Source: Acidobacteriota bacterium
GTDB taxonomy: Bacteria; Acidobacteriota; Terriglobia; Terriglobales; Acidobacteriaceae
Assembly: GCA_021779695.1 (NCBI GenBank)
Contig: JAJYAE010000072.1
Span: 1 to 15,124 of the forward strand
Reading direction: 5' to 3'
Length of the DNA: 15,124 nt
Under the pieces are notes generated by a model that was not told the origin of the DNA, searched no databases, and saw nothing but the letters and a program-made list of their open reading frames with translations. Below are positions 1-7,909 of the stretch, one piece after another. Both the position numbers and the translations under genes were made by a program. Within the stretch, counting starts at the first letter, position 1. Every line of letters begins with the position of its first letter.

Positions 1-1
1 T

Positions 2-787
2 CACTTTCAGCAGGTGGCGCAGGCCATCATGACCACGGACACAACAGAAAAGACTGCCTTCGCGCGCCTGGAGGTTGAAGGCAAAGAGGTGCGGATTGCC
101 GCGCTCGGCAAGGGCGCAGGCATGATCCATCCGCAACTTGTGCCCCACGCCACGATGCTGGTTTACATTCTGACCGATGCGGCCATATCTCCAGTTGTTC
201 TCGACCAGTACCTGCGGCAGGCAGTGGAGGTGAGCTTTAATCGGATTTCGGTTGACGGCGATACGTCAACCAATGACACCGTGCTCCTGCTGGCGAGCGG
301 CGCAAGCGGCGCCGCAGTGGATGCAGGCAACACGCAGTTTGCCGCAGCGCTCAAGCAGGTGTGCACCGCGCTGGCCAAACAGATTGTGGCCGATGGCGAG
401 GGCATAACGCACGTTGTGGAATTGCGCATTGAGGGCGCGGCATCCGACGCAGATGCCTTGCGTGCGGCAAAGGCCATTGCCCACTCACCCCTGGTAAAGA
501 CCGCCTGGGCGGGATGCGATCCAAATTGGGGCCGCCTGATGGCGGCAATTGGCTATTCCGGAGCAGACATCGACCCGGAGCGCATCGACATCTGGTTTGG
601 TGATCTCCGCATTTGCCGCGACGGCGGGCGCGCGACGGAGTTCGATGAGGCTGCGGCGCACAAATATCTCCAGCAATCGCAGTACTCCATCCGCATCCAT
701 CTTCACCGCGGCGAAGGCTGCTGCGTCTTTTGGACGACGGACCTGACGCATGAGTACATCCGCATCAATGCAGACTATTCGACCTAG
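2..787 (+). CDS. argJ: Bifunctional glutamate N-acetyltransferase/amino-acid acetyltransferase ArgJ, 3' part
   Basis: ArgJ moves the acetyl group from N-acetylornithine to glutamate (and in bifunctional forms uses acetyl-CoA), in cytoplasmic arginine biosynthesis. The reading frame is open to the left edge, so the N-terminal part is outside the window; the GTG at 14 is internal. Visible family landmarks in order are the AIMTTDT segment, the self-cleavage region KGAGMIHP...HATML, the block SFNRISVDGDTSTND, the block CDPNWGRL, and the C-terminal INADYST. In this family the precursor cleaves itself between Ala and Thr of ATML; that Thr, the new N-terminal nucleophile of the beta chain, is encoded at 152-154. 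All expected C-terminal motifs are present, so the enzyme should be active. No other arg gene lies downstream in this window. Confidence 0.96.
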   Translation, partial: HFQQVAQAIMTTDTTEKTAFARLEVEGKEVRIAALGKGAGMIHPQLVPHATMLVYILTDAAISPVVLDQYLRQAVEVSFNRISVDGDTSTNDTVLLLASGASGAAVDAGNTQFAAALKQVCTALAKQIVADGEGITHVVELRIEGAASDADALRAAKAIAHSPLVKTAWAGCDPNWGRLMAAIGYSGADIDPERIDIWFGDLRICRDGGRATEFDEAAAHKYLQQSQYSIRIHLHRGEGCCVFWTTDLTHEYIRINADYST

Positions 788-860
788 CCGATTGCGTTCT
801 CGCGGGACTCGCTTCCTGCGTTGGTGTGCGTTGTGGGCAGGATAATTTCAAGATGAGGTT

Positions 861-1751
861 GTGGCGCCGATGACGCCCGGAAGCAAATTGCAAGCTCGCC
901 CTGCAAAGGCCGCAGACGGCAAGTTCTCTCTGATTCCTAACGAAAAGCTGCTCGCCATCTACGCATCGATGCGAACGGCGCGGCTTTTGGGCGAGCACCT
1001 TGCGGCTCACCCACCGGCGCGTCGCGCTTCCGATGGAAAACTGCGTCGTGGGCTCGAGGCAATGCTTGCCTCCCTGACGATTGATCTGGAGAGCGGCGAC
1101 GCGTTGAGCCTCGCCCCGGAGGTTTCAGCCGCAGGCATTCTGAAAGGCCTGCCACTGCGAACTGTATTGCAGCAGCCAAAGTTAACGAAGCGCGCAGGAT
1201 TGCGAGCGGACCGAGATACCGCAGGCGCGGGAATGCACGGACTTCTGCCGCAATCGGCGGACATCACGGCGCAACTGCAAATGGCTTGCGGTGCCGCGTT
1301 CGCGTGGAAAACGATGGCCCCGGGAAAAGTTGTTAGTGCTTTCTGCCGGGCGGCAGCGGTGCCATCGAGCGACTGGCAGGAGGTTCTGGCCCTTTGCAGC
1401 GGCCAGCGGCTTCCTCTGGTTCTGATGGCATACGAATCCAGCGCCGGCCCCAACCTGCTGGATGAAATGAGCCGAGGCGCGCACGTTCAAGGCGTTCCTT
1501 TGCTTACCGTCGACGGCCTGGACGCCGTGGCAGTTTATCGAGTTGTTTTCGAGTCCCTCGTTCGAGCGCGCCAGGGTCGGGGGCCAACGCTCATCGTCTG
1601 CAGAACGGGGGCATATGTCTCCAACCGCCCGGGGGATCCGCTGCGACGCATGGAGAATTACCTTCTGAGCAAGGGCCTTTCCCCATCGTCAAGGGCGCGG
1701 CAGGCCGAGCGCGCCTTCAACAAAAGCGTTGCGGCGACGAGCCGGCAATAG
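861..1751 (+). CDS. Dehydrogenase E1-alpha-like protein lacking the thiamine diphosphate site (probable pseudoenzyme)
   Basis: The order of segments follows the alpha subunit of 2-oxoacid dehydrogenase E1. An N-terminal helix (residues 29-48, LLAIYASMRTARLLGEHLA) comes first, then a GLEAM...SGD...GILKGLPLRTVL stretch (64-103) matching the family's GQEA...GD...GVPLREV. Next is AQLQMACGAAFAWK (137-150), then QRLPLVLMAYES (182-193), and GVPLLTVDGLDAVAVYRVVFESLVRARQGRGPTLI (211-245). At about 157-171, where the family has the GDG...N cofactor motif, this protein has FCRAAAVPSSDW. The active-site RGH stretch and the late GGH stretch are also missing. Activity as an E1 enzyme is therefore unlikely. 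Translation may begin at GTG 861 or ATG 870; GAGG at 855-858 sits better for 870. No E1-beta or E2 gene is adjacent. The homology is read by eye, and the function is unknown. Confidence 0.72.
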   Translation: MAPMTPGSKLQARPAKAADGKFSLIPNEKLLAIYASMRTARLLGEHLAAHPPARRASDGKLRRGLEAMLASLTIDLESGDALSLAPEVSAAGILKGLPLRTVLQQPKLTKRAGLRADRDTAGAGMHGLLPQSADITAQLQMACGAAFAWKTMAPGKVVSAFCRAAAVPSSDWQEVLALCSGQRLPLVLMAYESSAGPNLLDEMSRGAHVQGVPLLTVDGLDAVAVYRVVFESLVRARQGRGPTLIVCRTGAYVSNRPGDPLRRMENYLLSKGLSPSSRARQAERAFNKSVAATSRQ

Positions 1752-1818
1752 GCCCTCGAACGCATCCAGGCCATAGGCGGCGCCTGCCAAACGGCAACGC
1801 AATGATAAATTTGAGGGT

Positions 1819-3621
1819 ATGAAGTTGCGTCCGCATTTGGCTCCATCCCCCGCCAACCTCCGCAGATTCATAATGCTTCTGTCAGCCATTTCCGTTGTGG
1901 CAGGTGGATGCCTCTCTGCTCAGGCCCAGGTGGCGGCCAGTTCCGGCGCACCCGCGCCAGTCTGCGAGCCTTCCATCATGGGCTCCCCTTACATCCCTGT
2001 TGATTATTGGATCTATCCCGCTGTGATGCGGCTTTATTCCCTGGGCTATGTGGACAGCGTCTTCCTGGGGCTGCGCCCGTGGACGCGCGCCAGCCTGAGC
2101 CACATGCTGGATGAGACTGCCGCACGCATGGAAGACAACGACAAAAGCGCGGCTGCGGATGAGGCTGAAGGCATCTACGAATCTCTCCGCGAGGAACTGG
2201 ACAAGGACATGGAAGGCCCTTGCCTTTCAATGCAGGGAAAGTCCAGGATCGAATCCGTTTATAGCCTGACCCGCGGCATCAGCGGCACTCCATTGCGCGA
2301 TAGCTTCTATCTCGGCCAGTCCATCGTGAATGATTTCGGGCGGCCGTACGAGGGTGGAATCAACAACTACACCGGTGCGAGCGGTTATGCGTCGGCTGGC
2401 CGGTTTGTCCTCTACGCACGCGGCGAGTTCCAGGGTGCGCCTTCCGCCGCAGGCTATTCCGCTGCACTTGCACAAACGCTTTCCAATCTGGATCAGATTC
2501 CGTACATCAATCCGGTCACCGGGTTGCCGTACAACCAGGCAACGATTCCCGAGGGTCCTATTGCGACAACGACGCGCGGCCGCTGGCTCGAGGCCTATGT
2601 GTCCGCATTGTGGCTGGGCCATGAGTTCTCACTCGGCAAGCAAGATGACTGGATGGGACCCGGGCTGGGTGGCGGCATGGCCATCTCCAACAATGCAGAG
2701 AACATTTACGCCTTTCGCATCAATCGCGTGGAGCCTTTAAGAATTCCACTGCTTTCAGCGCTTACAGGTCCGTTCCGCTACGATTTTATGGTGGGCTCCT
2801 TGAAAGGCCATACGGATCCCAACTCGCCCTGGATTCACCTGGAAAAGATCAGCTTCAAGCCAACGCCCAATCTTGAGTTCGGCTTTGAGCGCTCTGTCAT
2901 CTGGGGCGGGAAGGGTCATGAGCCCGTCACTCTGCACACGTTCCTCCAGAGCTTCTTCAGCTTCCAGAACGTGACTGCCGCCGTGAAGAACAGCACAAAA
3001 GACCCAGGGGCGCGCTTCGGGCAGTTTGATTTCTCCTATCGCCTGCCATTTGTGCGCAATTGGCTCACGCTGTATTCGGACTCCGAGGTGCATGACGACG
3101 TCTCGCCGATCGACGCGCCGCGGCGTGCTGCGATTCGCCCCGGTATCTATCTCTCCCACGTGCCCGGCATCCCCAAGCTCGACATGCGCCTCGAAGCAGT
3201 GTCAACGGATCCCTCAATCAGCAACAGCTTTCAGGGACACTTCATGTACTGGGAAGTCATTCAGCGCCAGGGATACACCAACAACGGCTCATTGCTGGGT
3301 GACTGGATCGGGCGCGAAGATAAGGGCGGACAGGCGTGGATCACCTATCACCTGAGCGGCAATGAATGGCTGCAGGTGAGCGCGCGCAACCAGAAAGCCG
3401 CAAAGGACTTTATACCGGGCGGCACCACGATTGACGATCTGAACTTTCGTGCTGTAAAACGCATCGGGCGCGACCTTGAAATCGACGGCAACTTCACTGT
3501 GGAGCACTGGAAAGCGCCGATTTACCCTACCGGCACGCCCACCTACCCGGCGCCACAGCACAACGTCACGATGACCAATATTCAGCTGACCTGGTTCCCA
3601 ACGCGCAAAGTCAATTTCTGA
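1819..3621 (+). CDS. Capsule assembly Wzi family outer-membrane protein
   Basis: A 600-residue protein with an N-terminal export signal (hydrophobic core about residues 17-33, cleavage likely after SAQA), then a short segment GSPYIPVDYWIYPAVMRLYSLGYVD and GLRPWTR that I recognise from acidobacterial Wzi-like proteins. The rest is rich in alternating aromatic and polar residues typical of an outer-membrane beta barrel (for example GRFVLYARGEF, FSLGKQDDWMGPG, FGFERSVIWGG) and ends in QLTWFPTRKVNF, with the C-terminal Phe typical of barrels. Wzi proteins anchor capsular polysaccharide at the outer membrane, but no capsule cluster is seen here, so the substrate is unknown. Start choice is uncertain: GAGGG at 1813-1817 is only one base from ATG 1819, and ATG 1873 is an alternative that leaves a shorter signal peptide with no clear ribosome binding site. 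Confidence 0.85.
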   Translation: MKLRPHLAPSPANLRRFIMLLSAISVVAGGCLSAQAQVAASSGAPAPVCEPSIMGSPYIPVDYWIYPAVMRLYSLGYVDSVFLGLRPWTRASLSHMLDETAARMEDNDKSAAADEAEGIYESLREELDKDMEGPCLSMQGKSRIESVYSLTRGISGTPLRDSFYLGQSIVNDFGRPYEGGINNYTGASGYASAGRFVLYARGEFQGAPSAAGYSAALAQTLSNLDQIPYINPVTGLPYNQATIPEGPIATTTRGRWLEAYVSALWLGHEFSLGKQDDWMGPGLGGGMAISNNAENIYAFRINRVEPLRIPLLSALTGPFRYDFMVGSLKGHTDPNSPWIHLEKISFKPTPNLEFGFERSVIWGGKGHEPVTLHTFLQSFFSFQNVTAAVKNSTKDPGARFGQFDFSYRLPFVRNWLTLYSDSEVHDDVSPIDAPRRAAIRPGIYLSHVPGIPKLDMRLEAVSTDPSISNSFQGHFMYWEVIQRQGYTNNGSLLGDWIGREDKGGQAWITYHLSGNEWLQVSARNQKAAKDFIPGGTTIDDLNFRAVKRIGRDLEIDGNFTVEHWKAPIYPTGTPTYPAPQHNVTMTNIQLTWFPTRKVNF

Positions 3622-3655
3622 GATGCAATGACCTCAATCCCCAGGTAGCCCGTCA

Positions 3656-4633
3656 TTATTTTGCCCGGGGATGGGTGCGGTCGTAGACCTGGGTCAATTG
3701 AGCGGTGGTCAGTTGTGTATAGCGCTGCGTGGTGGATAGGCGCTCATGACCCAGCAATTCCTGAATTGCACGCAGGTCCGCGCCTTCCTCGAGCAGGTGC
3801 GTGCCGCATGCATGGCGCAGGGTGTGAGGATGCACATCTGCGGGCAGGCCGCGCAGCAGTGCAATCCGTTTGACAATGCGGCCGACACTGCGAGTGGTGA
3901 GTCGGGCCTGTCCGCCTGGCCTGCTCATTCCACGCAAGTGCAGGTTCAGGAAGACGGCGGGCGTGTTTCGCCTGGCAGCCTGCGGCAGAGCGGCGAGGCG
4001 CATTTCTCGCTCCACCAGATAGGCACGAAGTGCGAGCGCAGCCGCGTCTCCCAAAGGGACATACCGTTGCTTGCGTCCTTTGCCACGAACGAGGATGGCC
4101 TCATTGGACCAATGAATGTCCTCAAGATTCAGTCCCGTCAACTCCGCATTGCGAATGCCACAGCCATACAGCAGTTCCAGAATTGCCTTGTCCCGCGTGG
4201 GCCAGCTTGCTGCGTCCTCTTCCACATGATCGACAACATAGTTCAGCTGCTCGATGGAAGGAACACGCGGCAAATGCTTTGGGAGGCGCGGCGTTGCAAC
4301 GAGGGCGGCTACATTCTGCTGTACATGGCCGGTGCGCGCAAGCCAGCGAAAAAGGCTGCGAATGGCTGCCAGAGCCCGGGCTGCAGAGGCCTTTGCGAGT
4401 CCGCGGTCATATAGAGTCGCCATGTAAGCGCGAATGTCCGTATGGTCAAGGGATGCGGGCGCGGCAGAGCCTGGGATCCGGGCCGCCACAAAATCCGCAA
4501 AATCCCGCAGCTCCCGGGCATAAGCGCGGAGCGTATGGGCAGAGGCTCCGCGTTCCGCTCGAAGCACGCACAGGAACTCTTCGATGTGCAGGTCCAGTGT
4601 GCTTTGCGGGCGATCCTTGAGAGCAGCGGTCAT
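3656..4633 (-). CDS. Tyrosine recombinase, XerC/XerD type (second gene of a coupled pair)
   Basis: A complete 325-residue tyrosine site-specific recombinase. Residues about 14-105 form the SAM-like core-binding domain ([14 protein letters not shown]...[11 protein letters not shown]), and residues 125-325 form the catalytic domain. The full catalytic set can be read: Arg161 (GIRNAEL), Lys185 (RGKGRKQR), His270 and Arg273 (HTLRH), His296 (LLGHE) and nucleophile Tyr305 (TQRYT). Such enzymes resolve chromosome dimers at dif or integrate mobile DNA. Its ATG overlaps the stop codon of the upstream recombinase gene as ATGA (4630-4633), so translation is probably coupled. It converges with the Wzi gene, 34 bases away. 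Without a dif site or phylogeny I cannot say which of the two is XerC or XerD. Confidence 0.93.
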   Translation of the reverse strand: MTAALKDRPQSTLDLHIEEFLCVLRAERGASAHTLRAYARELRDFADFVAARIPGSAAPASLDHTDIRAYMATLYDRGLAKASAARALAAIRSLFRWLARTGHVQQNVAALVATPRLPKHLPRVPSIEQLNYVVDHVEEDAASWPTRDKAILELLYGCGIRNAELTGLNLEDIHWSNEAILVRGKGRKQRYVPLGDAAALALRAYLVEREMRLAALPQAARRNTPAVFLNLHLRGMSRPGGQARLTTRSVGRIVKRIALLRGLPADVHPHTLRHACGTHLLEEGADLRAIQELLGHERLSTTQRYTQLTTAQLTQVYDRTHPRAK

Positions 4634-5625
4634 CGTTCGTCCTTTGTCTCCTCGGTCGACGAATCCGATGGATCGGCGGGTGGCAACATGCGGGATTTGG
4701 CGCGTGGATGGTGCTCACGATGCACTGACTTCAGATGCCGGAGCGCAACATGGGTGTAAACCTGGGTGGTTGAAATGTCCGCATGGCCCAGCAGCAACTG
4801 CACGCTGCGCAAGTCTGCGCCATGCTCCACCATGTGGGTGGCGCAACTGTGGCGCAGGGTATGCGGACTGGCGTTTTGATTGGCCGCCTTAACCAGTTGC
4901 CAAATCCACTGCCGTGTAAGCGGAGCTCCGCGAAGCGAGAGAAAAAGCCGCGCCGCATCCGGTCGCGCAGCGCCCGATTTGCGCCGGGAGCTGATGCGGG
5001 CCAGGTGTGGCCGGCCTTCACGGAGATACATCTCGATCACCTGGATGGCGCTGCGCCCGAGCGGCACGATGCGCTCTTTGTCACCTTTGCCGCGGACGTG
5101 CACGCGGCCCGCGTCGAGCCCGAGATCACTCACGGTGAGAGCGGTCACCTCGGAGACGCGCAACCCACCGGCATAAAGCAATTCAAGGATGGCCTGATCG
5201 CGCAGATCGGTGGCGCGCGCCTGGGGATGGCCGGCGGCAAGCGCAGCCCGGCCCAGCATCTCATCCACCTCCGGCTCAGACAGTGATTTTGGCAGCACTT
5301 TCCAGGCTTTGGGCGATTCCACATCCACAGTGGGGTCATGATGAATGCGCCGGTCGAGGAGTAGCCACTTGTAAAAGCCCCGGACAGAGCTCAGTTTGCG
5401 CGCCGCCGAGCGGGAATCGATCCCGTGGGTCCGGAGGTGATCCAGAAAGCCCGTCACATCCTGCTGCGTTGCAGTCATCAGCAAGGCATTGCGCCGCTCA
5501 AGGAACTCGGCAAATGTGCTCAAGTCACCGGCATAGGCTTCGCACGTCAGGGGCCGCAGCCCTTTCTCCACGCGGAGATAGATCTGATATTCCCGAAGCA
5601 GCGGAAGATTGCCCTGCGCGTCCAC
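4630..5625 (-). CDS. Tyrosine recombinase, XerD/XerC type (first gene of a coupled pair)
   Basis: A complete 331-residue tyrosine recombinase. Residues about 8-95 are the N-terminal core-binding domain ([26 protein letters not shown]), and residues 115-310 the catalytic domain. Catalytic residues are Arg156 (GLRVSEV), Lys180 (RGKGDKER), His255 and Arg258 (HTLRH), His281 (LLGHA) and Tyr290 (TQVYTH). The motifs [14 protein letters not shown] and STTQVYTHV are strongly XerD-like. A charged tail of about 20 residues rich in Ser, Asp and Glu follows the catalytic domain. The start is a GTG with no good ribosome binding site, so the exact N-terminus is uncertain. The downstream recombinase overlaps its stop codon by four bases. 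Both proteins share the layout and tail motif HHPRAK/THPRAK, which suggests they arose by duplication. Confidence 0.93.
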   Translation of the reverse strand: MDAQGNLPLLREYQIYLRVEKGLRPLTCEAYAGDLSTFAEFLERRNALLMTATQQDVTGFLDHLRTHGIDSRSAARKLSSVRGFYKWLLLDRRIHHDPTVDVESPKAWKVLPKSLSEPEVDEMLGRAALAAGHPQARATDLRDQAILELLYAGGLRVSEVTALTVSDLGLDAGRVHVRGKGDKERIVPLGRSAIQVIEMYLREGRPHLARISSRRKSGAARPDAARLFLSLRGAPLTRQWIWQLVKAANQNASPHTLRHSCATHMVEHGADLRSVQLLLGHADISTTQVYTHVALRHLKSVHREHHPRAKSRMLPPADPSDSSTEETKDER

Positions 5626-5711
5626 ACTTTTGATTATGGGCGCTGCGCAGTGCGGTGCCAGCCCTGGGCCAGCGCTGCCGTATCTGAAGGGTCACGGCAT
5701 CAATTTGATTA

Positions 5712-5740
5712 ACAGGCGGGGGCTGCCAGGACCGCCCTCA
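5712..5740 (-). terminator. Possible weak terminator of the DPRYFR gene
   Basis: About 20 bases past the stop codon of the minus-strand gene at 5755-6438, a stem of five G-C pairs can form between GGCGG (5715-5719) and CCGCC (5732-5736), followed on the minus strand by an AT-rich stretch without a true T run. It is weak and may be chance in GC-rich DNA. Confidence 0.25.
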
Positions 5741-5754
5741 TTCCACGTGGATGC

Positions 5755-6438
5755 CTACTGGTGTTCACGGGCATTGGTACCACCGAACTCGCGCATCACG
5801 TTCAGACCGAAACTGACGCCAATCTTGACTCCATACCGCTCCATCGTGTTGGGAAAAGTAACGCTGCTATCCGGAGAGTAGGCATCGCTCAAGGCAGTGG
5901 ACATACCGAAACCAACCAAATTTGAGTAGTTTGGCATCGGTTTACCCTGGTCACTGAAGGCGACAAGTTCACTGCGAAATGCCCACCAGACACGGGACGC
6001 AAAGGATCCCGACCCTTTGCGAAAATAACGGGGGTCCTGTTTCAGCATCGTGGGCAGCAGCGCATCCGTGAACAGGAATGTGGATGCCAGATTCGCCGCG
6101 TTATACCCAAAACGCTCCGCAAAAGGTCCTGCGCCCGGTCCATACTGCGGGCCATAATTGGCAACCTGATCAAACCCGGCGAACATAGCAGATTCGACGA
6201 TGAATGAAGGGTCAACGGTCTTGCGGTATGCCATTTCAAACTTCTGCTTTGTCCGCAGCGTGGCTACCGGGGTTACGGGATCCTGGATGGTCTCATAACC
6301 GGGAAACAGGAACAGAACCCGTCTGTGCGGCAAGGGGGACTCGGGCAAAGATGGGTCAATCTTTGCCTGGGCAAAGGATACGGCTGACATCACGGCGCAA
6401 AAGAAGGCAAGCAGAAAGCAAGTACGCGTTCGAATCAA
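5755..6438 (-). CDS. Secreted protein of an acidobacterial family (DPRYFR motif), function unknown
   Basis: A 227-residue protein with a signal peptide (MIRTRTCFLLAFFCAVMSAV, cleavage likely after SFAQA, residue 25). A short Pro-rich linker leads to VLFLFPGYETIQDP, and then to a body rich in Gly, Phe, Tyr and Asn. The stretch ALLPTMLKQDPRYFRKGSGS (about 127-146) resembles a motif I recall from many acidobacterial secreted proteins of similar size. The last third (YSNLVGFGMSTALSDAYSP..., YGVKIGVSFGLNVMREF) reads like short amphipathic strands that could sit at or in the outer membrane. No function is known to me. The start is a TTG codon with GAAGGT (minus strand, 6444-6449) five bases upstream. 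It stands alone on its strand, 129 bases before the recombinase gene and 224 bases after the TlpA gene. Confidence 0.72.
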   Translation of the reverse strand: MIRTRTCFLLAFFCAVMSAVSFAQAKIDPSLPESPLPHRRVLFLFPGYETIQDPVTPVATLRTKQKFEMAYRKTVDPSFIVESAMFAGFDQVANYGPQYGPGAGPFAERFGYNAANLASTFLFTDALLPTMLKQDPRYFRKGSGSFASRVWWAFRSELVAFSDQGKPMPNYSNLVGFGMSTALSDAYSPDSSVTFPNTMERYGVKIGVSFGLNVMREFGGTNAREHQ

Positions 6439-6622
6439 TGAACACCTTCAAAATGGAATTACCTGTACGTGGTGGTCCAACGGGAAATTTGATCCGCGCA
6501 ACCAAGGGCCCCGGGGAAGCAAAAGACCTTGCGCAGCTTTGCATCTCCATGCCCTGCTAGCTCTTAGACGACGAGTGTGAGCAAAAGTATCAGCAGTTTA
6601 CAGAAGCAGGCATGGACAGGCT

Positions 6623-6647
6623 AAGGGCCGGATGCAAAATGGCCCTT
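6623..6647 (-). terminator. Possible terminator hairpin downstream of the TlpA-like gene
   Basis: A perfect 7-bp inverted repeat, AAGGGCC (6623-6629) and GGCCCTT (6641-6647) with an 11-base loop, lies 15 bases past the stop of the minus-strand gene ending at 6663. There is no T run after it, so an intrinsic terminator is only possible. Confidence 0.35.
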
Positions 6648-6662
6648 CCTCATTGTAACGGC

Positions 6663-7241
6663 TCAATGCCGGCCCAGCAGTTGCTGCACCTTTCGTTCCA
6701 GATCCGGAAGATTCGCAGCCCCTTCGCGGCGCTCGACCAACCTCCCCTGACGATCAATCAGAAAGGTCACGGGCAATCCCAGAATCCCTCCATAGAGGGT
6801 GCCCAATTTGTCATCTCCGTGAATGACGGGGAGGTCGAGACCCAGCTTGCGGACCGCCGCACGGATCGGCTGCTCATCGTCATCCATCGAAATGGTGACG
6901 ACCTGAAGTCCGGCTGAACCGTACTGGTTCTGCCAGGCCTGAAACTGAGGTAGTTCCACCCGGCAAGGACCGCACCAGGTGGCCCAGAAGTTCAGCAGAA
7001 TGACCTTGCCACGCAGGGCCTTCAGATCGATACGCCGCCCTTGCAGATCGGTCCGCACAAAGAGCGGCGCCGGCTTGTTGACAAGAGGCGCTTGCGCCTG
7101 GAGGGCGGCATCAGGACACAGGAGCACAAGGCTCCCCAAGAGCAGCCCGCATAACAGGCGCAGCTTTCCTGCCAAGTTCCTGATGCTGCGCCTTGACCTA
7201 TTGCCCCTGCTCAACGCGATACCCCTTGTTAACCCAGTCAT
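6663..7241 (-). CDS. TlpA-like exported thioredoxin-fold thiol-disulfide oxidoreductase
   Basis: An extracytoplasmic thiol-disulfide oxidoreductase of the TlpA/ResA group. In the form starting at ATG 7241 (192 residues), a basic N-terminus and a hydrophobic segment (KLRLLCGLLLGSLVLLCPDAALQA) act as signal peptide or anchor. They are followed by the thioredoxin fold: APLFVRTDLQGRRIDLKALRGKVILLNFWATWCGPC, with the redox pair in WCGPC at about 89-93. The cis-Pro loop GLPVTFLIDRQG lies near 156. Proteins of this type keep exported cysteines reduced, for instance in cytochrome c maturation. The gene starts inside the 3' end of the rhodanese gene (overlap about 44 bases), so the two are surely one operon. 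GTG 7244 or later TTG codons could also be the start; no clear ribosome binding site decides. Confidence 0.9.
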   Translation of the reverse strand: MTGLTRGIALSRGNRSRRSIRNLAGKLRLLCGLLLGSLVLLCPDAALQAQAPLVNKPAPLFVRTDLQGRRIDLKALRGKVILLNFWATWCGPCRVELPQFQAWQNQYGSAGLQVVTISMDDDEQPIRAAVRKLGLDLPVIHGDDKLGTLYGGILGLPVTFLIDRQGRLVERREGAANLPDLERKVQQLLGRH

Positions 7242-7701
7242 CACCGAAGTTGTTTGCGAGATAGAGGACTTTCACATGGGTGAAACCCATGTCCTGTAGC
7301 TTTTTGAAAGCCGGCCCCACATTCGGACAGTGGCTCCAGGGGCAGCAACCGCAGTAGATAACAATCGAGTCATTTTTCTTCAGCTTCGCCACCTTGGACG
7401 CAAGCAAATCGAGTCCGGCGGACTGGGCTCCGGGGCCAGCGTAGATCGATCCGGGGATGTGAGCCTCGCTGAACATCATGTGGGATCCCACTTGCAGCAC
7501 GGTGGGCCGCGCCGCTGCCTTGCCCTGCAATAGCTGGTTGAGGGCATCGGGCTGAATCAGGTTTGCCTGCGGAATTGAGAATGCGCTGAGGCCAGACATG
7601 CCTCCGAACATCTGGGCGTGGAGGGGAATTTGAAGACCGATGATTCCGCAAAGAAAGAGTGCTGCGGACAGGAAGAAGAATTTACGCTGACGAATCTGCA
7701 T
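7198..7701 (-). CDS. Exported rhodanese-like protein with a Cys-rich active loop
   Basis: A 167-residue protein with a signal peptide (MQIRQRKFFFLSAALFLCGIIGLQIPLHA, cleavage near residue 29) and a single rhodanese domain. Recognisable parts are the start of the fold (NLIQPDALNQLL), the CH2A-like segment VGSHMMFSEAHIPGSIYAGPG (71-91) and the strand and active loop DSIVIYCGCCPWSHCPN (111-127). Cys117 is in the catalytic position. The loop carries three more cysteines (119, 120, 125) and lacks the usual Arg at its end. Rhodaneses carry persulfide sulfur; an exported form next to TlpA suggests sulfur or thiol chemistry in the periplasm (inference). Start ATG is well supported by AAGGAG on the minus strand at 7710-7715, eight bases upstream. 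Confidence 0.88.
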   Translation of the reverse strand: MQIRQRKFFFLSAALFLCGIIGLQIPLHAQMFGGMSGLSAFSIPQANLIQPDALNQLLQGKAAARPTVLQVGSHMMFSEAHIPGSIYAGPGAQSAGLDLLASKVAKLKKNDSIVIYCGCCPWSHCPNVGPAFKKLQDMGFTHVKVLYLANNFGDDWVNKGYRVEQGQ

Positions 7702-7746
7702 ACGATGTGCTCCTTATAAGTACGTTGAAGAATGCATGCCACTGCA

Positions 7747-7776
7747 CGTATAGCAGTCTATGCTGGCGGACGGCAA
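7747..7776 (-). promoter_or_regulatory. Weak candidate promoter of the rhodanese-TlpA operon
   Basis: On the minus strand TTGCCG (7776-7771) and TATACG (7752-7747) are 18 bases apart and lie about 45 bases before the start codon. Each matches four of six consensus positions. No better candidate is seen in this intergenic stretch. Confidence 0.3.
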
Positions 7777-7909
7777 ACACGGATTCTGAACCGTTGCAGG
7801 TGTCGCCGTGGGTTCGTCAAAGCGATGCGGACCGGAGTGGCGTGCAAAGACTCGCCCGGATCAGCGAAAATAAGATTGGAAGACTTTCGGAATAAATCGA
7901 GGAAGCGGG

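Noticed and set aside
1873..1935. Possible lipoprotein signal (VAGGC) in the Wzi-family protein
   Set aside because: Positions before the Cys do not fit the lipobox well, and a normal cleavage site SAQA follows.
3746..4414. 222-codon open frame on the plus strand
   Set aside because: It is a shadow of the recombinase gene, whose catalytic residues are all on the minus strand.
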